Shown here piece after piece: positions 60,313 to 64,000 of a stretch of DNA of 64,000 bases (position 1 is its first letter; each line of letters starts with the position of its first letter). Source of the stretch: Luteibacter sp. 9135 (GTDB taxonomy: Bacteria; Pseudomonadota; Gammaproteobacteria; Xanthomonadales; Rhodanobacteraceae); NCBI RefSeq assembly GCF_000745005.1, contig NZ_JQNB01000001.1:868001-932000 (forward strand), in the 5' to 3' direction. The position numbers and the translations under genes were made by a program. The notes under the pieces are model-generated. The model saw only the letters and a list, made by a program, of their open reading frames with translations, was not told the origin of the DNA and did no database searches.

Positions 60313-61374
60313 ATGCTCTTCGACCTGCCCGACCGCGACACCCTCTACCGCGCCTTGCTGGAACGCGACCCCGCCTATGACGGCCATGTGTTCGTCGGGG
60401 TCACCAGCACGGGCGTGTTCTGCCGGCTGACCTGCCCGGCACGCAAGCCACTGCTCGAAAACACCCGTTTCTACGATTCGGTACCCGCCTGCTTCGAGGC
60501 GGGCTTCCGGCCGTGCCTCCGTTGCCGGCCACTGGACCCCGTGGGCCAGCGGGAGCCGATCGTCTCGGCCCTGCTCCGGCGCCTGGAAGACGAGCCCGAG
60601 CGGATCTGGGCCGAGGGCGATCTGGTCCAACTGGGCTACGACCCCTCGACCGTCCGCCGCGCATTCAAGCGCCACCTCGGCCTCACCTTCCTCGACATGG
60701 CCCGCCTGCGGCGCGCCGGGCGGGGCATGGACCGGCTCGCCACCGGCGCCAGCGTCATCGACGCCCAGCAGTTTGCCGGCTACGGGTCCGGCAGCGGCTT
60801 CCGCGAGGCCATCGTGCGCCTGCTGGGCGAGGTGCCGGTGGCACTGCGCGGCAGGGAGCTGCTCCGGGCCGACTGGATCGAGTCACCGATCGGCACGATG
60901 CTGGCGGTGGCGGACGCCCACGCCCTGCACCTGCTGGAGTTCTTCGACCGTACCGCGCTGCCCACCGAACTGAAGAAGCTGCGCGAGGCGACCCGGTCAT
61001 CGATCACGTTCGGACGCACCCCGGTGATCGACCGCATCGAAGCCGAACTGCGGGACTATTTCGAGGGCCGGCGGCTGGCCTTCGACACACCGCTGGCCCG
61101 TCACGGCTCCGCCTTCACGAAGGCCGTATGGGATGCCTTGGTCGCGATTCCGCCCGGAAGTACCCGGAGCTATGGCGACATCGCGCACGCCGCGGGCCGC
61201 CATACGGCCGTGCGTGCGGTTGCCCGGGCCAACGGGGCCAACCAGCTCGCCATCGTGATCCCGTGCCACCGGGTGATCGGCGCCGATGGCGCGCTGACCG
61301 GCTACGGCGGTGGGCTATGGCGGAAGGACTGGCTGCTGCGGCATGAGCGGAAGGTGGTGGGGGTCACCAGATGA
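60313..61374 (+). CDS. ada: Ada: alkylation-response regulator and O6-methylguanine methyltransferase
   Basis: A 353-residue bifunctional protein starting at ATG 60313 (MLFDLPDRDTLYRALLERDP). The N-domain has the zinc cysteines Cys37, 41, 68 and 71 (FCRLTCPARKP, RPCLRCRP) that accept methyl from phosphotriesters. An AraC-type HTH region follows (DLVQLGYDPSTVRRAFKRHL), and the C-domain has the alkyl-acceptor Cys318 in AIVIPCHRVIGADG. Methylation of Cys37 or its equivalent turns the protein into an activator of its own regulon. AlkB is not adjacent. Its 3' end overlaps the convergent DUF2058 gene by 11 bases. Confidence 0.96.
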   Translation: MLFDLPDRDTLYRALLERDPAYDGHVFVGVTSTGVFCRLTCPARKPLLENTRFYDSVPACFEAGFRPCLRCRPLDPVGQREPIVSALLRRLEDEPERIWAEGDLVQLGYDPSTVRRAFKRHLGLTFLDMARLRRAGRGMDRLATGASVIDAQQFAGYGSGSGFREAIVRLLGEVPVALRGRELLRADWIESPIGTMLAVADAHALHLLEFFDRTALPTELKKLREATRSSITFGRTPVIDRIEAELRDYFEGRRLAFDTPLARHGSAFTKAVWDALVAIPPGSTRSYGDIAHAAGRHTAVRAVARANGANQLAIVIPCHRVIGADGALTGYGGGLWRKDWLLRHERKVVGVTR

Positions 61375-61909
61375 GATCGTCCGGCACGACGAACTGCTTG
61401 TAGTAGTCGTCGTCATCGTCACTGGTCGGCAGCGGATCGCCTTCCTTGCGGCCGTGATCGAGCACGATCATGTCCGTGGCACGGGCATGGATCTTGTCGG
61501 CGGGCAGGCGCGGGATGAGCTCGTAGCCATCGCCGGCCCGCGCGATCACCAGGCTGCCGGAGGCAAGCTGCGCACGCAGCGCCTCGTTGACGAAGATGCT
61601 GGCGATCTTCTCGCCATCGTTGAAGCGATAGGCGATATCGCCCTCGCGCCTGACCCGGGTCGTCTCGATGATCTGCCGGACCTGCGCGCGGATCTCCCTG
61701 GCGCGGGCCTCGGCGTTGCGCTCGGCAGCGAGGGCCCGATCGCGCTCGGCACGCTCGGCCTGGAGCCGGCGAACGTCCACCTGGTCGGCGGTATCCGGTG
61801 CCGGCGCCTTGCCCTGGCGCGCCTTGGCCTGTTCGCGCGCGACCTTGGCCAGCTTGTCCTTCTTGACGAGGCCGGCCTTGAGTAGCTGTTCCTGGAGCGG
61901 ATTGGGCAT
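61364..61909 (-). CDS. DUF2058 family protein (YaiL-like)
   Basis: A 181-residue cytoplasmic protein starting at ATG 61909 (MPNPLQEQLLKAGLVKKDKL). It has the family's basic, helical N-terminal half (KLAKVAREQAKARQGKAPAP) and a C-terminal domain with AYRFNDGEKIASIFVNEALR, ending in an acidic run (DDDDDYY). Related proteins are nucleoprotein/polynucleotide-associated; the role is unknown. It overlaps the end of ada. Confidence 0.88.
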   Translation of the reverse strand: MPNPLQEQLLKAGLVKKDKLAKVAREQAKARQGKAPAPDTADQVDVRRLQAERAERDRALAAERNAEARAREIRAQVRQIIETTRVRREGDIAYRFNDGEKIASIFVNEALRAQLASGSLVIARAGDGYELIPRLPADKIHARATDMIVLDHGRKEGDPLPTSDDDDDYYKQFVVPDDLIW

Positions 61910-61990
61910 GGCGGTGGTTTCGTACGTGCGGGGCGTCGATTCTAGCGCCGAAGACCCGCACCGGGGCCGGCGGGCTGCCGCCCCGCCGGC

Positions 61991-62415
61991 TCAGTTGAAA
62001 TCCACCTGCACCACGATGGGGCGCCGGAACGCACCGCCGCGCACGGTCGGGCCGGTTTCGCGCAGGCGCACGTTGAAGTCGTAGGAACGTCCCGTACCCA
62101 GCGCGTTGGCCGGGAACGGCACACCCGGCCGGATCGTCGTCCGGGTGTCGTCGCTGGCCAGTTCCAGGCCCACGTTGCGAGGGCCACTGAGCGAGAAGAG
62201 TTCGCTCACCGTCGGGTCCGCGTCCGCGGCCCTTCCGAACGTGAACGAGGCGACCAGGCCGACCGGTTCGGCGCATTCCTGCACCACCAGGTGAAAGGCT
62301 AGATATAGCGCGTGGCATTCATGACCACCCCCGCGGAGGCGGGTACGGCGGCGACCAGCAGCAGCGCCAGCAGCGCGCGCGCCATCCCCGCGACATTCCG
62401 TTTCGTTGCTTCCAT
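61991..62415 (-). pseudogene. Fimbrial chaperone/pilin chimeric remnant
   Basis: On the minus strand an ATG at 62415 opens a signal peptide and the first residues of a periplasmic pilus chaperone (ARALLALLLVAAVPASAG, then GVVMNATRYI, like GVALGATRVIYP of FimC), but the frame hits TAG at 62301-62299. One frame over, immediately after, the 3' end of a pilin or tip subunit runs to the stop at 61991 (AFHLVVQECAEPVGLVASFT, ending GAFRRPIVVQVDFN). This reads as a deletion fusing a chaperone 5' end to a pilin 3' end, which removed the rest of the chaperone and the usher. No complete domain survives. Confidence 0.7.
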
Positions 62416-62478
62416 GACGGGCGTTCCTTCGGGTGAGCCGTTCGACCGCCGGGCGTGCCCGGCGGTCGAGTTCCTTGC

Positions 62479-63024
62479 TTACTGTTCGTAGCGGATCGTG
62501 TAGGTCACCGAACTGTTGGCGCCGCCGGCCACGACGGTGCCTGTGCGCTCGTAGGACGCCGAATAGGCCAGCACGGCCTGGTTGTCGGAAACGGTTTCCT
62601 TCACCCCGTCCTGGGTGTCGCTCCAGATGTCGATGGCCTTGCCGTTCTTGTCGAACAGGCGGACCTGCACACCCGACGCGCCACCGCTGGTCTTCAGGGC
62701 GCCGGTGAGGGGATCGACCGTGGAACCGGTGTCGTAGGTGGCCCACACCCGGGTGCCGTTGGCGCAGGTGGTCTCGCCGGCCTTGCCGATGTAGATGCGG
62801 TAGCCGGTGTTGCCCGTGGTGGTGCCCACGTCACCGAAATCGGCCGCGTTCACCGAGCCGATGTTCACGGTGAAGTCGGGGCCGCTGCCCGGCGCACCAC
62901 CGTCGACGCTGCAGGTGACGTTGGTGATGGCGCCGGTGAAGGTGATGGTGCCGGTGGAGGCGAAAGCCGATGGCGCGGCAAGCCCGGCGATCAGCAGCGC
63001 GGAAGCGATAGCTTTGAGGTTCAT
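62479..63024 (-). CDS. Type 1 fimbrial major pilin
   Basis: A 181-residue pilin starting at ATG 63024 with AAGGG upstream. The signal peptide (MNLKAIASALLIAGLAAPSA) is followed by a donor-strand-type N-terminus (STGTITFTGAITNVTCSVDG), the usual pair of cysteines (NVTCS and ETTCANG) forming the pilin disulfide, and a C-terminal aromatic strand (SVTYTIRYEQ). It would be assembled by a chaperone-usher system, but no intact chaperone or usher lies in this window; the gene downstream is a fused remnant. It may be non-functional or use a distant usher. The 254 bases upstream are AT-richer and hold no gene I can see. Confidence 0.87.
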   Translation of the reverse strand: MNLKAIASALLIAGLAAPSAFASTGTITFTGAITNVTCSVDGGAPGSGPDFTVNIGSVNAADFGDVGTTTGNTGYRIYIGKAGETTCANGTRVWATYDTGSTVDPLTGALKTSGGASGVQVRLFDKNGKAIDIWSDTQDGVKETVSDNQAVLAYSASYERTGTVVAGGANSSVTYTIRYEQ

Positions 63025-63278
63025 CCGATTAACCCTTTGTATGACTTGAGAAACGGCCCCGGAGGGTCGTCGGCAGGAGGAGACACGGGTCACCCCCGCG
63101 CATCACGCAGCCGAGCTCGACTACGCGAGCGCAACGAGAATTCTGTACGAATCCCCCGCCCAGCCATATGGAATAAACCTCAAAAATCGGAGTTTTTTCC
63201 TACCCCCTTCTCAGCTATCAAGCCCTCAATTGATCTGATTTCTCATTACAAGTGGCCTTGAAGTGCGCTGCTGCTCAC

Positions 63279-64000
63279 TCAGCCGCCAATCTTGCGTAGC
63301 GGTTTGCCACTCATCAGGTTGCGTTCGATCTGTTCCAGCGTCACGCCCTTGGTCTCGGGAATCAGGAAGAACGTGACCGCGATGAACACCGCGTTGAGCG
63401 CGGCGTACAGCCAGAAGGTCGGCGCATTGCCGATGCCGCTGAGCAACGACAGGAACGTCGCGCCGACGATCATATTGGTCACCCAGTTGGTGAAGGTGGA
63501 CGCGGCGATGCCGAAATCGCGTCCCTGCAACGGCTGCACCTCCGAACAGAGCGTCCAGATCAGCGGCCCGGCGGACATGGCGAAGCCCACGATGAACAGC
63601 AGGAGCATGCCAACGGTGAAGAATTGCTCGCCGCGGGAATGGATGCCCAGGCTCATCATCGTGCCGACCACACCCAGGCCCACGGCCATGATGGTGAAGC
63701 CCGCATAGAGAATGGGCTTGCGACCCAGGCGGTCGACGAAGGCGAACGCGATCAGGGTGGCCAGCACGTTGGTCAGACCCACGGCGGCGGTGAACCACAT
63801 CTGCGCCTGGGTGTCGTAGCCCATGTCCTTGAAGATGCGCGGCGCGTAGTACATCACCACGTTCATGCCGGTGAACTGCTGGACGGCCTGCAGCAGCACG
63901 CCCAGGCCGACCGAGCGGCGGAAGTTGGGGTTCTGCCCGAACATGCTCCAGCCGTGCTGGCGGGTTTTCAGCTGCTCGTCGATATCGGCGATCTCCTTCC
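63279..64000 (-). CDS. Sugar porter MFS transporter (5' end beyond window)
   Basis: The C-terminal half of a sugar/H+ symporter, with 240 codons visible and open at the window edge; the central loop runs back past ATG 63944 (EIADIDEQLKTRQHGWSMFG), which marks the region before helix 7. Family motifs are present: QAVQQFTGMNVVMYYAPRIF, FVDRLGRKPILYAG, and the tail IPETKGVTLEQIERNLM. It resembles GalP/XylE-type hexose or pentose transporters. Upstream portion and partner genes are outside the window. Confidence 0.92.
   Translation of the reverse strand, partial: KEIADIDEQLKTRQHGWSMFGQNPNFRRSVGLGVLLQAVQQFTGMNVVMYYAPRIFKDMGYDTQAQMWFTAAVGLTNVLATLIAFAFVDRLGRKPILYAGFTIMAVGLGVVGTMMSLGIHSRGEQFFTVGMLLLFIVGFAMSAGPLIWTLCSEVQPLQGRDFGIAASTFTNWVTNMIVGATFLSLLSGIGNAPTFWLYAALNAVFIAVTFFLIPETKGVTLEQIERNLMSGKPLRKIGG

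Overview
This 64 kb window is high-GC chromosomal DNA from a gammaproteobacterium of the Xanthomonadales/Lysobacterales, most like Luteibacter, Dyella or Rhodanobacter. The evidence is the LysM protein beside dprA, the def-fmt-rsmB block, an rpoD with the long proteobacterial non-conserved region, the DUF3348/DUF802/OmpA/DUF2894 cluster and a cyoABCD-SURF1 operon. Genus is inferred from gene content and style, not from a marker gene. Genes are dense, many overlap by 4 bases (ATGA/GTGA), and no phage, IS element or CRISPR array was seen.

Layout. 0-5 kb: dprA (partial), a LysM protein, def, fmt and rsmB. 5-12 kb: an envelope polysaccharide/LPS block with two glycosyltransferases, an O-antigen-ligase-like protein, a GT39 transferase, a TPR protein and an LpxL-type acyltransferase. 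12-16 kb: dtd, rpoD with promoter and terminator, two tandem paralogous secreted/anchored proteins, and a CAU-anticodon tRNA. 16-19.3 kb: an aldo/keto reductase divergent from an AraC regulator, then a lower-GC patch with a SnoaL-like gene preceded by what looks like an amino-acid attenuator (17-residue leader with Ile-Ile-Ile-Thr-Cys-Thr plus terminator). 19-24 kb: a Tat-exported multicopper oxidase, a large secreted phosphoesterase with a possible PHO box, a DUF3617 protein and a VOC protein. 24-32 kb: a J-domain protein, a GH30 glucosylceramidase-like enzyme, an XRE/MmyB regulator divergent from an epimerase-like protein, a 34-residue lysine-rich protein, and a 770-residue SASA-type esterase.

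32-36 kb: a compact four-gene operon of DUF3348, a MotA/TolQ-like channel protein with a long helical tail, a MotB/OmpA-like partner and DUF2894. Its two core proteins have the architecture of ion-driven motors such as ZorAB; this is the best candidate here for an under-described system. 36-42 kb: a GH13 alpha-glucosidase, a second aldo/keto reductase and btuCDF. 42-48.5 kb: a hybrid histidine kinase, an LtaS/OpgB-type phosphoglycerol transferase, a YrbL-family protein and an ArnT-like GT39 protein. 48.7-52.8 kb: a FecI/FecR/FecA-type surface-signalling TonB system. 52.8-58.8 kb: DUF535, SURF1 and cyoDCBA, encoding a quinol oxidase. 58.9-64 kb: an MHS-type transporter, ada, DUF2058, a degenerate chaperone-usher fimbrial remnant (one intact pilin plus a chaperone/pilin chimeric pseudogene) and a partial sugar porter.

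Functionally the window mixes core housekeeping (translation initiation, sigma-70, cytochrome bo oxidase, alkylation repair) with envelope building and nutrient scavenging (cobalamin, TonB substrate, phosphate esters, glucosides).
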